Positions 33,260 through 40,534 of a stretch of 51,201 nt of DNA are shown here, piece by piece. Under the pieces are notes generated by a model. That model worked only from the letters and a program-made list of their open reading frames with translations. It made no database searches and was not told the origin of the DNA. The position numbers and the translations under genes were made by a program. The stretch's first letter is position 1; each line of letters opens with the position of its first letter. The DNA comes from Akkermansia sp. (lineage in GTDB: Bacteria > Verrucomicrobiota > Verrucomicrobiia > Verrucomicrobiales > Akkermansiaceae): NCBI GenBank assembly GCA_017415555.1, contig JAFQGF010000047.1:1-51201 (forward strand). Direction: 5' to 3'.

Positions 33260-33874
33260 TTACCTCACAAAGTGCGTCCAGGCACGGGGCTCATCGAGGG
33301 TGGGGTGAGCGGGTCCTTGCGCGATGCACTGCATGAGCCAGGCCAGGTTACGGCCGAGGTTGCGCATGGTCTGGCAGCCCTCCGGGTCCATTTGGACTTC
33401 ACCGGGGCGCATGCCGTAAATCATGTTCCAGTAGAAGGAGCTGACAAGCGGCTGGTTGTTGTAGGTGATGTATTTGTTGAGCCTGTCGAGTGTGGTGGAG
33501 GCGCCACCGCGACGAGCCACGGCGACGGTGGCGCCGGGCTTGTAGGCCAGCTTGCTGCCGGCGGAGTAATACAGGCGGTCGAGCAGGGCGCAGAGTGAGC
33601 CATTGGGGCCGGCAAAGTAGGTGGGGCTGCCGATGACGATGGCGTCAATCTCATCCAGCTTGTCGTAAATCGTGTTGTAGAGCTCATCCCCCATGCCGCA
33701 GCGGCCGGTTTTCAGGCAACGTCGGCAACCAATGCAGCCTTGCACGGCCTTGGTGCCAATCTGGATGATTTCCGCCTCCGCGCCGCCTGCACGAAGCCCC
33801 TCTGCTACCATGCTGAGTGCGTGAAATGTGTTGCCTGCGGCGTTCGGACTGCCATTGATGAGAAGAGCTTTCAT
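33260..33874 (-). CDS. flavodoxin-fold NAD(P)H-dependent FMN reductase family protein
   Basis: 204 residues from the ATG at 33874. The flavin phosphate loop is SPNAAGNTFHAL near residue 9, followed by a cysteine cluster GCIGCRRCLKTGRC at about 49-62, and the isoalloxazine-contact loop GSPTYFAGPNGSLCALLDR. The Cys pattern is common in flavodoxin-like FMN reductases and may hold an iron-sulfur cluster or be redox-active. It is cytoplasmic and probably reduces quinones, nitro compounds or metals; the substrate is not evident. It is divergent from the SNase gene and has its own promoter. Confidence 0.85.
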   Translation of the reverse strand: MKALLINGSPNAAGNTFHALSMVAEGLRAGGAEAEIIQIGTKAVQGCIGCRRCLKTGRCGMGDELYNTIYDKLDEIDAIVIGSPTYFAGPNGSLCALLDRLYYSAGSKLAYKPGATVAVARRGGASTTLDRLNKYITYNNQPLVSSFYWNMIYGMRPGEVQMDPEGCQTMRNLGRNLAWLMQCIAQGPAHPTLDEPRAWTHFVR

Positions 33875-33882
33875 ACGTTGCG

Positions 33883-33949
33883 AGCTTAGCACGGAAAATG
33901 AGTTTCTGCAAGAAAAAAGCTTTGCAAATCATGGGGTGTCTGTTATACT
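33883..33949. promoter_or_regulatory. divergent promoters of the FMN reductase and SNase genes
   Basis: Minus strand: TTGCAG (33911-33906) and TAAGCT (33888-33883), spacing 17, with the -10 ending eight bases before the reductase ATG. Plus strand: TTGCAA (33922-33927) and TATACT (33944-33949), spacing 16, leading to the SNase gene after about 31 bases of leader. Confidence 0.6.
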
Positions 33950-33986
33950 CAGCTCGTTCTCCCTCTCTCTGATATCACCCATCATC

Positions 33987-34955
33987 ATGAAGCGTTTGTT
34001 TGCATTTATTCTGTTATTATTCGGCATACACGAAGCTCCGGCTGAGGTGTTGCGGGGGCGTTGCAGTTATGTGCAGGATGGCGACTCGCTCAAGTTTGTG
34101 CAGCAGGGGCATAGTGAGGAGGTGCGCGTGCGCTTGTACGGTATCGATGCGCCGGAAAAGAATCAGGAGTTTTCCGGGCAGAGCCGCAAGAAGCTGGAGA
34201 AACTTACCCGCGGCAAGAAGATTCGCCTGGAGGTGGTGGAGAAAGACCAGTATGGCCGCTATGTGGCTAAGGTGTATGTGGGTAAGACCTATGTGAACCT
34301 GGAGATGGTGAAGGCCGGCCTTGCCTGGCATTATGATTTTCACGCAGATGAGAAGGCTGATTCTGACCTGGCTCAGGCAGAGGAGGCAGCCCGCAACGCT
34401 CGCAAGGGGGTGTGGAGCAGTGATACTGTCGTGAATCCTCGCGAACATCGCCGCACGCATGGTACAGTGCATTCGGAGCCGGTGGAGCAGAGTGCCGAGG
34501 AGCCGTCTGCCACCCCCGTACATCGAAAATCGGCACACGAAGCAAAGGCGGAGTTCCCGACTTTCCCGGCAGGAGCCCAGGTGTTATACGGAGTGTGCAG
34601 GCACGTGCAGGATGGGGATTCTCTGCGCCTGGTGGAAGAGGGCGCTGCAGCGGACACCATCATTCAGCTGCATGGGGTGGATGCTCCGGAGCGCTATATG
34701 CCGTATGCGGAGGAAGCCCGTGCTCTGGCAAAAAAATTGGCAGAGAAGCAGCAGATTGCCGTGGTTGTGGAGACTGTAGACCGTTACGGACGTACCGTGG
34801 GTCGTGTCTATGTAGGGAATACGTGTCTGAATGAGCAGCTTATCCGTGCCGGGGTTGCCCGCTGCCATGGTAAATACGCTGACCCGGTGAGAGATGCTGA
34901 CCTGTGGGCGGCTCAACAGGCCGCGCAGGAAGCACGGGTCGGGCTCTGGAAATAA
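33987..34955 (+). CDS. secreted double-domain staphylococcal-nuclease-like protein
   Basis: 322 residues from the ATG at 33987. Signal peptide MKRLFAFILLLFGIHEAPA, then two SNase (thermonuclease) domains, about 22-145 and 190-322, joined by a His/Glu/Pro-rich linker. Domain 1 keeps the calcium and catalytic residues: Asp31/Asp33 (DGDS), Arg49, Asp54, Glu57 (RLYGIDAPE) and Arg91 (YGR). In domain 2 the residue matching the first catalytic arginine is Gln227 (IIQLHGVDAPE), while Asp232, Glu235 and Arg269 remain. So domain 1 should be an active, calcium-dependent DNA/RNA nuclease and domain 2 is probably impaired, perhaps binding nucleic acid. The host role (nutrient scavenging, biofilm DNA) is inference. 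Confidence 0.88.
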   Translation: MKRLFAFILLLFGIHEAPAEVLRGRCSYVQDGDSLKFVQQGHSEEVRVRLYGIDAPEKNQEFSGQSRKKLEKLTRGKKIRLEVVEKDQYGRYVAKVYVGKTYVNLEMVKAGLAWHYDFHADEKADSDLAQAEEAARNARKGVWSSDTVVNPREHRRTHGTVHSEPVEQSAEEPSATPVHRKSAHEAKAEFPTFPAGAQVLYGVCRHVQDGDSLRLVEEGAAADTIIQLHGVDAPERYMPYAEEARALAKKLAEKQQIAVVVETVDRYGRTVGRVYVGNTCLNEQLIRAGVARCHGKYADPVRDADLWAAQQAAQEARVGLWK

Positions 34956-34988
34956 TTTTCTTTTTTTGTGTGTGCCGTCGGAATATTC

Positions 34989-35016
34989 TTGCTTTTTTGT
35001 GGGAAATAGGCATACT
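34989..35016 (+). promoter_or_regulatory. promoter of the second flavin reductase gene
   Basis: TTGCTT (34989-34994) and CATACT (35011-35016) are 16 bases apart, about 19 bases of leader before the ATG at 35043. The elements are less close to consensus than others here. Confidence 0.45.
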
Positions 35017-35042
35017 TTGAGTAGAAAGCACCATTTCTCACC

Positions 35043-35576
35043 ATGAAAAACATCCTTATCGTATCCGGGCACACGGACATGGACGACTCCGTGGCAAACA
35101 AGACAATCCTCAACGCGCTGGCTGAAAAACTTCCCCAGAGCCGTATCGTCTACCTTGACCGCCTGTACACTCACAAACCCATTGATGTGGCGACAGAGCA
35201 GGCAAATCTGGAGTGGGCAGATACCATTGTGCTGCAATTCCCTGTGTTCTGGTTTTCCATGCCTTCGCTTTTGCACCGGTGGATGGAGGAGGTGTTTCTG
35301 CATGGCTTCTCGCATGGCTCCACGGGTGACAAGCTGCGCGGCAAGACTCTGGTGCTTTCCTACACCACGGGCGCCCCGGCTGATTGTATGAATTGGGATG
35401 ACTTCTTCGGCTTTATCCGTGGGGCTTGTCAGTTCACTGGTATGAACTACGGCGGTACCGTGCATACCGGAAGCGTCTCATACAATATGCGCCAGGATTC
35501 CGGTATGATGGAGGCCATTACACAGAGCGCTCAGCAGCACGCGGAGCGCCTGGTGGCGCATCTCAACGCGCTGTGA
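35043..35576 (+). CDS. flavodoxin-fold NAD(P)H oxidoreductase (KefF/MdaB-like)
   Basis: 177 residues. The N-terminal SGHTDMDDSVANK loop matches the flavin-binding loop of the NQO1/KefF group. The characteristic LQFPVFWFSMPSLLHRWMEEVF segment and a YTTGAP loop near residue 103 are present. Such proteins reduce quinones and electrophiles with NAD(P)H; some gate KefC potassium channels, but no kef gene is nearby. It is a second, unrelated-subfamily flavin reductase within 2 kb. A hairpin follows that is shared with the convergent lipoprotein gene. Confidence 0.88.
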   Translation: MKNILIVSGHTDMDDSVANKTILNALAEKLPQSRIVYLDRLYTHKPIDVATEQANLEWADTIVLQFPVFWFSMPSLLHRWMEEVFLHGFSHGSTGDKLRGKTLVLSYTTGAPADCMNWDDFFGFIRGACQFTGMNYGGTVHTGSVSYNMRQDSGMMEAITQSAQQHAERLVAHLNAL

Positions 35577-35579
35577 GGT

Positions 35580-35606
35580 TGAGCACCGGCACCATTGCGG
35601 TGCTCA
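35580..35606. terminator. hairpin between convergent genes, possible bidirectional terminator
   Basis: TGAGCACCG (35580-35588) pairs perfectly with CGGTGCTCA (35598-35606) around a 9-base loop. One arm overlaps the stop codon of the minus-strand lipoprotein gene. T-tracts are weak on both sides. Confidence 0.5.
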
Positions 35607-36209
35607 GGGATTTGTTGCAGGCTGTGGGGCTTTTTGCTCCGCAGCCTGTTGTTGCTGAGCTCTGAAGGGTGCGCAGACGATGAAGTCGATACCTCCAACG
35701 GGAAGCTCGGCTACGCTGATGACGGCATCTGCCACAAATACGAGCGGTACTGTTGGCAACACATACCAGGCATTGGAACTCAGACGGCGCGTGCTTTTAT
35801 CTACCTGGTGTTCGTGGTAGAAATAGGCGGAAACGGGGGCGCTGTGTGTGGGCGTACCATCAAGCGGACGCCATGCGGCGCCTTCCTTCAGCGTGGCGAA
35901 CTTGCCTCCCTTTATCGCATCGTTATGGAGCTGCACCTCATGGTAGACCATGGCCCCGCGCGTGCCGGGAATTTCGCGCCACTGGTAAACATTGCCCTTG
36001 ATGGGGTCGAGATGCATGGACGTCGGGAGCTCCCGAAATTGGGCGCGAAAGCCGCGTACATAGTGCCTGCCCCTGTGCAGATAACAGGTGCCGGGAGAAT
36101 CGAGCACGATTCCATCGTGCTTGTACGCATATTCCCAGACATGGCGGTGCGCTATGCGGCATGAGCTGAGCAGTACGCCAAGCAACAGCAGGGGAAAGAG
36201 CCTTTTCAT
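35604..36209 (-). CDS. small lipoprotein, family member C, encoded directly after cydB
   Basis: 201 residues, starting three bases after the cydB stop, so it is almost certainly part of the DUF4492-cydA-cydB operon. Signal MKRLFPLLLLGVLLSSC has lipobox LSSC. The mature part begins with YLHRGRHYVRGFRAQF and has a late AWYVLPTVPLVFVADAVISV hydrophobic stretch, then a Gln/Pro/Ala-rich tail. These landmarks match the lipoproteins at 168-812 (member A) and 23963-24601 (member B). No heme- or metal-binding motif (no CxxCH) is seen. A role in bd-oxidase assembly is suggested only by position. Confidence 0.78.
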   Translation of the reverse strand: MKRLFPLLLLGVLLSSCRIAHRHVWEYAYKHDGIVLDSPGTCYLHRGRHYVRGFRAQFRELPTSMHLDPIKGNVYQWREIPGTRGAMVYHEVQLHNDAIKGGKFATLKEGAAWRPLDGTPTHSAPVSAYFYHEHQVDKSTRRLSSNAWYVLPTVPLVFVADAVISVAELPVGGIDFIVCAPFRAQQQQAAEQKAPQPATNP

Positions 36210-36212
36210 CCC

Positions 36213-37346
36213 TCAGTGTCCTTCTTCTGTTTCCTCGGGGGTGATAGGCTTACAATCCAGTGCCCTCCATGCCCAGGCGATGTAGGCCAGGACGAAGGGG
36301 ATGATGAAGGATACATAGGTCATGGTCCGCAGGGTGAAGAGGCTGGAGCTGCTGTTGGCGATAGTGAGCGAGCTTTGCAGTCCCACGCGGGAGGGGTAAT
36401 AGGCCGTGTTGTTCCACCCGGCGCAGAGCAGTAGAGCCAGCACCACCAGCACACTACCCGCACCCGCCGGCCAGATGGCACGCCGCCATCCCCGCAGCCC
36501 CATCACCATTCCGGTGAGCACCAGCACCACACCCACCAGCAGCAGTGCCAGTACAGCAGGCATGGCCAGCAGGTTGTGCAGGTATTTGTATTCCTCCATA
36601 TACACGTAGCCATCCTCCGGCAGTACGGCGTAGCCATAGCCGCACAGCCAACGCAGCAGCCAGGTGAGGAAGAAGAGCAGGAAGAAACCGCTTTCCATAC
36701 CCAGACGGCGGCGGCAGTTGCTACGCAGTGCTTCATCGCCGATGCTGTTCATGAAGTACAGGCAGGCGAGCACGCGGGTGAGCAGTAGCACGCTCATACC
36801 CAGCAGGAGATTCTGCGGCACAAAGGCCGCCTCCAACCCATGCAGCGGGTTGACCCAGTGGGAGATGACAGGCATGGCCGTGTTGGTAACTGCCGCTTTG
36901 TCCACCACAAACTCAGCTCCCGTAAAGAAGGTGCCCACAGCGGTGCCGATGAGTAAGGGACCCAATATGCCGTTGAGCAGCAGGAAGATGCGGTAGGTGG
37001 TGGTACCTAGCACGTTGCCGTTTCTGAGCTGGAATTCGTAGGAGACGGCCTGCACCACAAAGCAGAGCAGAATGAGCACCCACACCCAGTAGGCTCCGCC
37101 GAAGCTCGTGCTGTAGAACAGAGGGAAGGAGGCAAAAAATGCTCCGCCGAAGGTGACGAGCGTGGTGAAGGTAAGCTCCCACTTGCGGCCTGTGGCCAGC
37201 AGCAGCATGCGGCGCTGCTCTTCAGTGCGCCCCAGTGTCCAGATGAGGGATTGCCCGCCCTGCACGAACATAAGGAAAACCAGCAGGGCGCCCAGCAGGG
37301 ATACGAGGAACCACCAGTAGTGTTGCAGTAATGAGATGTCGTTCAT
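36213..37346 (-). CDS. cydB: cytochrome d ubiquinol oxidase subunit II
   Basis: 377 residues with eight or nine predicted membrane segments, standard for CydB. It pairs with CydA to form cytochrome bd, an inner-membrane quinol oxidase with very high oxygen affinity. The N-terminal WWFLVSLLGALLVFLMFVQGGQSL segment is typical. It follows cydA by three bases. In an anaerobic fermenter this oxidase removes traces of oxygen and can support growth at nanomolar oxygen. Confidence 0.95.
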   Translation of the reverse strand: MNDISLLQHYWWFLVSLLGALLVFLMFVQGGQSLIWTLGRTEEQRRMLLLATGRKWELTFTTLVTFGGAFFASFPLFYSTSFGGAYWVWVLILLCFVVQAVSYEFQLRNGNVLGTTTYRIFLLLNGILGPLLIGTAVGTFFTGAEFVVDKAAVTNTAMPVISHWVNPLHGLEAAFVPQNLLLGMSVLLLTRVLACLYFMNSIGDEALRSNCRRRLGMESGFFLLFFLTWLLRWLCGYGYAVLPEDGYVYMEEYKYLHNLLAMPAVLALLLVGVVLVLTGMVMGLRGWRRAIWPAGAGSVLVVLALLLCAGWNNTAYYPSRVGLQSSLTIANSSSSLFTLRTMTYVSFIIPFVLAYIAWAWRALDCKPITPEETEEGH

Positions 37347-37349
37347 GGC

Positions 37350-38906
37350 TTATGCTGTGGGGTTATCGGTTTCGGGGCCGGCGGCGATGGCTTTTGTCAT
37401 GATGCTCAGCTCCGCTACCAGCAGCAGGGTGAAGAGCACAAGGAAGATGAAGAAGGTCGTCTGCACGGAGCTGACATCCAGGCGTGAAATGGCCGCAACA
37501 TTCGGCAGCAGCCCTTGGATGGCCCAGGGCTGGCGTCCTACCTCGGCCACCACCCAGCCCGCCTGGCTGGCTACCCAGGCCAGCGGTATCGTCAGCACCA
37601 CCACCCATAGCGCCCATTTCCACTGTGTCCAGCGCGGTAGCCACTTGCAGGCAATCAGCAGCCCTGCAAACAGCGCAATGAAGTAGCCGCCCAGTATGAC
37701 CATGATGCGGAAGCTGTAGAAGGTAAGCGGCACGCTGGGAACCAGTTCCGCAGGGTTGCTCAGGTAGCCGTAGCCGAAGTAGGCAAAATTGTCCCGCAGC
37801 TCGGCCAGCGCGGCGGATTTTGCCGATTCATCCTTGGCCTTGCGGTAGGCGGCCAGGGCGGCTATGGCCTTGCGCCCGCGCGCCATTTTTTCCTCGGCGG
37901 GCAGGGCGGTGCTGCCATCGGGCAGGGGATAGCCGCCCTCCAGCAGGTTACGGATGCCCGGCACATAGCCGTCCGTTTCGTGCGTGGCCAGCAGGGAGAG
38001 CGCGTAGGGCATTTCGATATGGAAGAGGAACTTACTCTGCTCGCTCGGCGCGGCCCAGTCGGCACCCGGGCGCAGCAGGCCGCCCAGCACAAGCCCCTGT
38101 TCGCGGCCGCCTTCATAAAGCCCCTCGGCGGCAGCGAGTTTCATGGGTTGGTATTGGGCGATGTCGCGCCCGCTTTGGTGGCCGGTGTGGGCGGTGATGA
38201 GGGCAGCCGCCAACCCGAACCATGCGGCTACCTTGATGCTGGCCAGCGCAAACTCGCGGTGCCGGCCGCGCAGCAGGTACCAGCAACTTACGCCCACTGC
38301 AAACACGGCGCCCAATACCCACGAGCTCGACACCGTGTGGCAGAACTTCACCACAGCCACGGGCGAGAACGCCACTGCCGCAAAATCCACCATCTCATTG
38401 CGTACTGTATCGGGGTTGAACTCCATGCCCACGGGGTGTTGCATCCAGGCGTTGGCTACCAGAATCCACCACGCCGAGAGCGTGGCGCCAATGATGGTGA
38501 GCCAAGTGGAGGCCAGGTGCGCGCGCTTGCTCACCTTATTCCACCCGAAGTACATGACGGCGATGAACGTACTCTCCATAAAGAAAGCCACAATGCCCTC
38601 GATGGCGAGCGGTGCACCGAAGATATCGCCCACAAACCAGCTGTAGTTGCTCCAGTTGGTGCCGAACTCGAACTCCAGGATGATGCCTGTGGCTACACCC
38701 ATGGCGAAGTTGATGCCGAAGAGCTTCATCCAGAAGCGCGCTGTCTGCTTCCAGAACTCGCGCCCCGTGCGCACATACAGAGTTTCCATAATGGCCATGA
38801 TGACGCCCAGCCCCAGTGTGAGCGGTACAAAAAGCCAGTGGTACATGGCCGTGAGCGCAAACTGCGCACGCGACCAATCAACGAGTGTGGTATCAATCGG
38901 TTCCAT
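37350..38906 (-). CDS. cydA: cytochrome d ubiquinol oxidase subunit I
   Basis: 518 residues. CydA carries the three hemes (b558, b595, d) and the quinol site. Family landmarks are WSRAQFALTAMYHWLFVPLTLGL at the N-terminus (first heme histidine in the MYHW segment), the GRQPW motif at 457-461, and a periplasmic Q-loop region with a charged segment around 280-380 (EEKMARGRKAIAAL). Its ATG lies inside the end of the DUF4492 gene (14-base overlap), so the two are translationally coupled; cydB follows at once. Confidence 0.97.
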   Translation of the reverse strand: MEPIDTTLVDWSRAQFALTAMYHWLFVPLTLGLGVIMAIMETLYVRTGREFWKQTARFWMKLFGINFAMGVATGIILEFEFGTNWSNYSWFVGDIFGAPLAIEGIVAFFMESTFIAVMYFGWNKVSKRAHLASTWLTIIGATLSAWWILVANAWMQHPVGMEFNPDTVRNEMVDFAAVAFSPVAVVKFCHTVSSSWVLGAVFAVGVSCWYLLRGRHREFALASIKVAAWFGLAAALITAHTGHQSGRDIAQYQPMKLAAAEGLYEGGREQGLVLGGLLRPGADWAAPSEQSKFLFHIEMPYALSLLATHETDGYVPGIRNLLEGGYPLPDGSTALPAEEKMARGRKAIAALAAYRKAKDESAKSAALAELRDNFAYFGYGYLSNPAELVPSVPLTFYSFRIMVILGGYFIALFAGLLIACKWLPRWTQWKWALWVVVLTIPLAWVASQAGWVVAEVGRQPWAIQGLLPNVAAISRLDVSSVQTTFFIFLVLFTLLLVAELSIMTKAIAAGPETDNPTA

Positions 38907-39120
38907 GGTGTGTTTCTGTTGTGGCGCGGTCTGTCAGCTCGGTGGCAACACTTGCCTCCTTCTCGCTCTCATCCCCTTGCAGGTATGCCGGGAAGAAAAA
39001 TGCCTTCAGTACCGCAAACATAATGAAAAGTTTAAGCAGAATAATGCCCCAGAGCGTGCGCCCCAGCGTCATGCTGCGGAACCCTTCCAGATAAAATCTC
39101 ACAATTCTGCCGATAAGCAT
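38893..39120 (-). CDS. DUF4492 small membrane protein upstream of cydA
   Basis: 75 residues. The N-terminal 45 residues match the DUF4492 pattern: a basic amphipathic start, FRSMTLGRTLWGIILLKLFIMFAVLKAFFFP with one membrane helix, then a polar tail. DUF4492 genes commonly sit beside cydAB in Bacteroidota and relatives, which suggests a small accessory subunit or assembly factor similar in role to CydX, though that is inference. It overlaps cydA by 14 bases and is the first gene of the operon. Its promoter ends six bases before the ATG, predicting a leaderless message. Confidence 0.85.
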   Translation of the reverse strand: MLIGRIVRFYLEGFRSMTLGRTLWGIILLKLFIMFAVLKAFFFPAYLQGDESEKEASVATELTDRATTETHHGTD

Positions 39121-39126
39121 ACTGTT

Positions 39127-39154
39127 ATCATAGCTTTTTTACGCCCGATGGCAA
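39127..39154 (-). promoter_or_regulatory. promoter of the cyd operon, leaderless arrangement
   Basis: On the minus strand TTGCCA (39154-39149) and TATGAT (39132-39127) are 16 bases apart, and only six bases separate the -10 from the DUF4492 ATG. Confidence 0.65.
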
Positions 39155-39265
39155 GCACATTGTGTGTTTTTACGAAAATAATCATAAACGGGGCACCTCG
39201 AAAAACTCGCTCAATGGCAATTTGTGGTGGAAGTTCCTCTGTCTGGTTTTTAGAGATTTCATAAC

Positions 39266-39293
39266 TTGACATGCGGTGGGGCTGTGCTATAGT
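39266..39293 (+). promoter_or_regulatory. promoter overlapping an apparent leaderless GTG start
   Basis: TTGACA (39266-39271) and TATAGT (39288-39293) are 16 bases apart, close to perfect consensus. Transcription would start about at 39300, the first base of the GTG codon. Confidence 0.75.
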
Positions 39294-39299
39294 GTGTGC

Positions 39300-40055
39300 G
39301 TGGATTCGGATATCGAGCTTTACCTGTTTTATGATGATGATTTTCCGCTGGCACTGCCACCGCCCTACGATGAAGTTGAGGTAGAGGCTTGCAGTGCCTG
39401 CTTGGGGTATTGTGAAGATATGGAGGCGTTGAACTGCGAGCTTGCGCGTGCCGGGCGAGTGCTGGAGCAGGTGCAGGGGCAAGGGCTTGTGCTGAGTGTG
39501 TATCGTTGGGAACGCCTGGCTGTTGCGGATGATACGGCGGTGCGCCTGAGCCCAGCGTTGCTGCGGCAGATGCAGGCGCGCGGGTGTGGCCTGGACTATT
39601 CGTTTTATGTTAGCCATCCTCGAAAATCGAGATTCCGCGAGGTCACAAGCTTTTTCATGCTCTCTTTTCCTGCCGGCGGGGCTCTCGCCGGGGTGCCGGA
39701 GAATATACCGTGGCTATTTGCCGGCGAGTACCGCAGAGAGCGCTTTGTGCTGACTCCCTTTACTTCGGTGCTGGCAGACTACCTGGCCTGTCTTGCTAAG
39801 CAGGGGGACTCATTGCCCGCGCTGAGAATCGATTATTTTTCGGAGGGCTCCCTCGTCATTTGGTATATGACGGCTGAGGACGAAATCCGCTCACTGGGCT
39901 CCCTCGGCTGCAATGTCGAACTTCGCGTTCATCCTGCCATGCTTCTGCCGAAGGGCGATGCGCTCGCTCCGCTGTTCCGCTACCTCATGCGCAGCGCCGT
40001 CTGGCGCGAGCGCCTTACCCTCCCTCCCGGCTATGCCGAGGTGGAGGAAAATTGA
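39300..40055 (+). CDS. hypothetical protein with a likely leaderless mRNA
   Basis: 251 residues from the GTG at 39300, chosen because the near-consensus promoter ends six bases earlier; the longer frame from a GTG at 39276 would lie inside the promoter. No signal peptide or membrane segment is evident, and the protein is acidic at the N-terminus (YDDDFP, YDEVEVEACSACLGYCED). No domain is recognised. Three cysteines cluster early. The composition is GC-rich and similar to neighbours, so there is no sign of recent transfer. It is divergent from the cyd operon and followed by a repeat element. Confidence 0.75.
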   Translation: MDSDIELYLFYDDDFPLALPPPYDEVEVEACSACLGYCEDMEALNCELARAGRVLEQVQGQGLVLSVYRWERLAVADDTAVRLSPALLRQMQARGCGLDYSFYVSHPRKSRFREVTSFFMLSFPAGGALAGVPENIPWLFAGEYRRERFVLTPFTSVLADYLACLAKQGDSLPALRIDYFSEGSLVIWYMTAEDEIRSLGSLGCNVELRVHPAMLLPKGDALAPLFRYLMRSAVWRERLTLPPGYAEVEEN

Positions 40056-40070
40056 CGCCTTTTCGGAAAC

Positions 40071-40122
40071 TCCCTTGGGTTTTTGCAACACTAAGCGCAA
40101 AAAGTCCCTTGGGTTTTTGCAA
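40071..40122. repeat. 18-bp direct repeat, period 34
   Basis: TCCCTTGGGTTTTTGCAA occurs at 40071-40088 and again, identical, at 40105-40122, just downstream of the stop at 40055. Two copies only. It may be a regulatory site, a recombination scar or a relic of an insertion. Confidence 0.7.
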
Positions 40123-40162
40123 ATTGCTATTGACAACGCGTTGGAATAATTAGGAAAACCGC

Positions 40163-40510
40163 CAATTTGGCGAACTGACATGCGAGCCTTCAGGCGAGCC
40201 ATATTAAGAGCCTCGCCGCATGGCGAGGCGGCATAAAATAGCCACGGGTGGAGTGAGCAACGCGAACGAAACCCGTGGGAAAGGCAAAAAAACAAAGAGA
40301 ACCCCACCGGATGGTGGGGTGGCACAAAGCAATGCTACATATTGAAGCCTAGGCATTATGCCACCCCTCCTTTCGTCGGGGTTCGTATTGATTTTTTGCG
40401 TTATTCCCACGGTTCCGCCGCTATCGCGGCTTTACCGTGGGCTATCATATGCCGCCTCGCCATGCGGCGAGGCTCACAAATTCCGCTCGCTTTGCTCTGT
40501 CGAATTCCCT
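40163..40510. mobile_element. non-coding palindromic element, copy 2
   Basis: The gene-free stretch 40056-40534 holds this second copy. Its left end (about 40163-40245) matches the copy-1 right end inverted, including GGCGAACTGACATGCGAGCC. The interior shares with copy 1 the GGAGTGAGCAACGCGAACGA segment and the CCCCACCGGATGGTGGGG hairpin. The right end keeps GCCGCCTCGCC but then diverges, so this copy looks partly decayed. Boundaries are approximate. Confidence 0.75.
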
Positions 40511-40534
40511 GCTCCCGACATCATTCCAATGCGC

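Noticed and set aside
32834..33336. ORFs on both strands across palindromic element copy 1 (74, 87 and 129 codons)
   Set aside because: They follow the repeat, have no homologue I recognise, overlap each other on opposite strands and reappear in shifted form in copy 2, as expected for a structured non-coding repeat.
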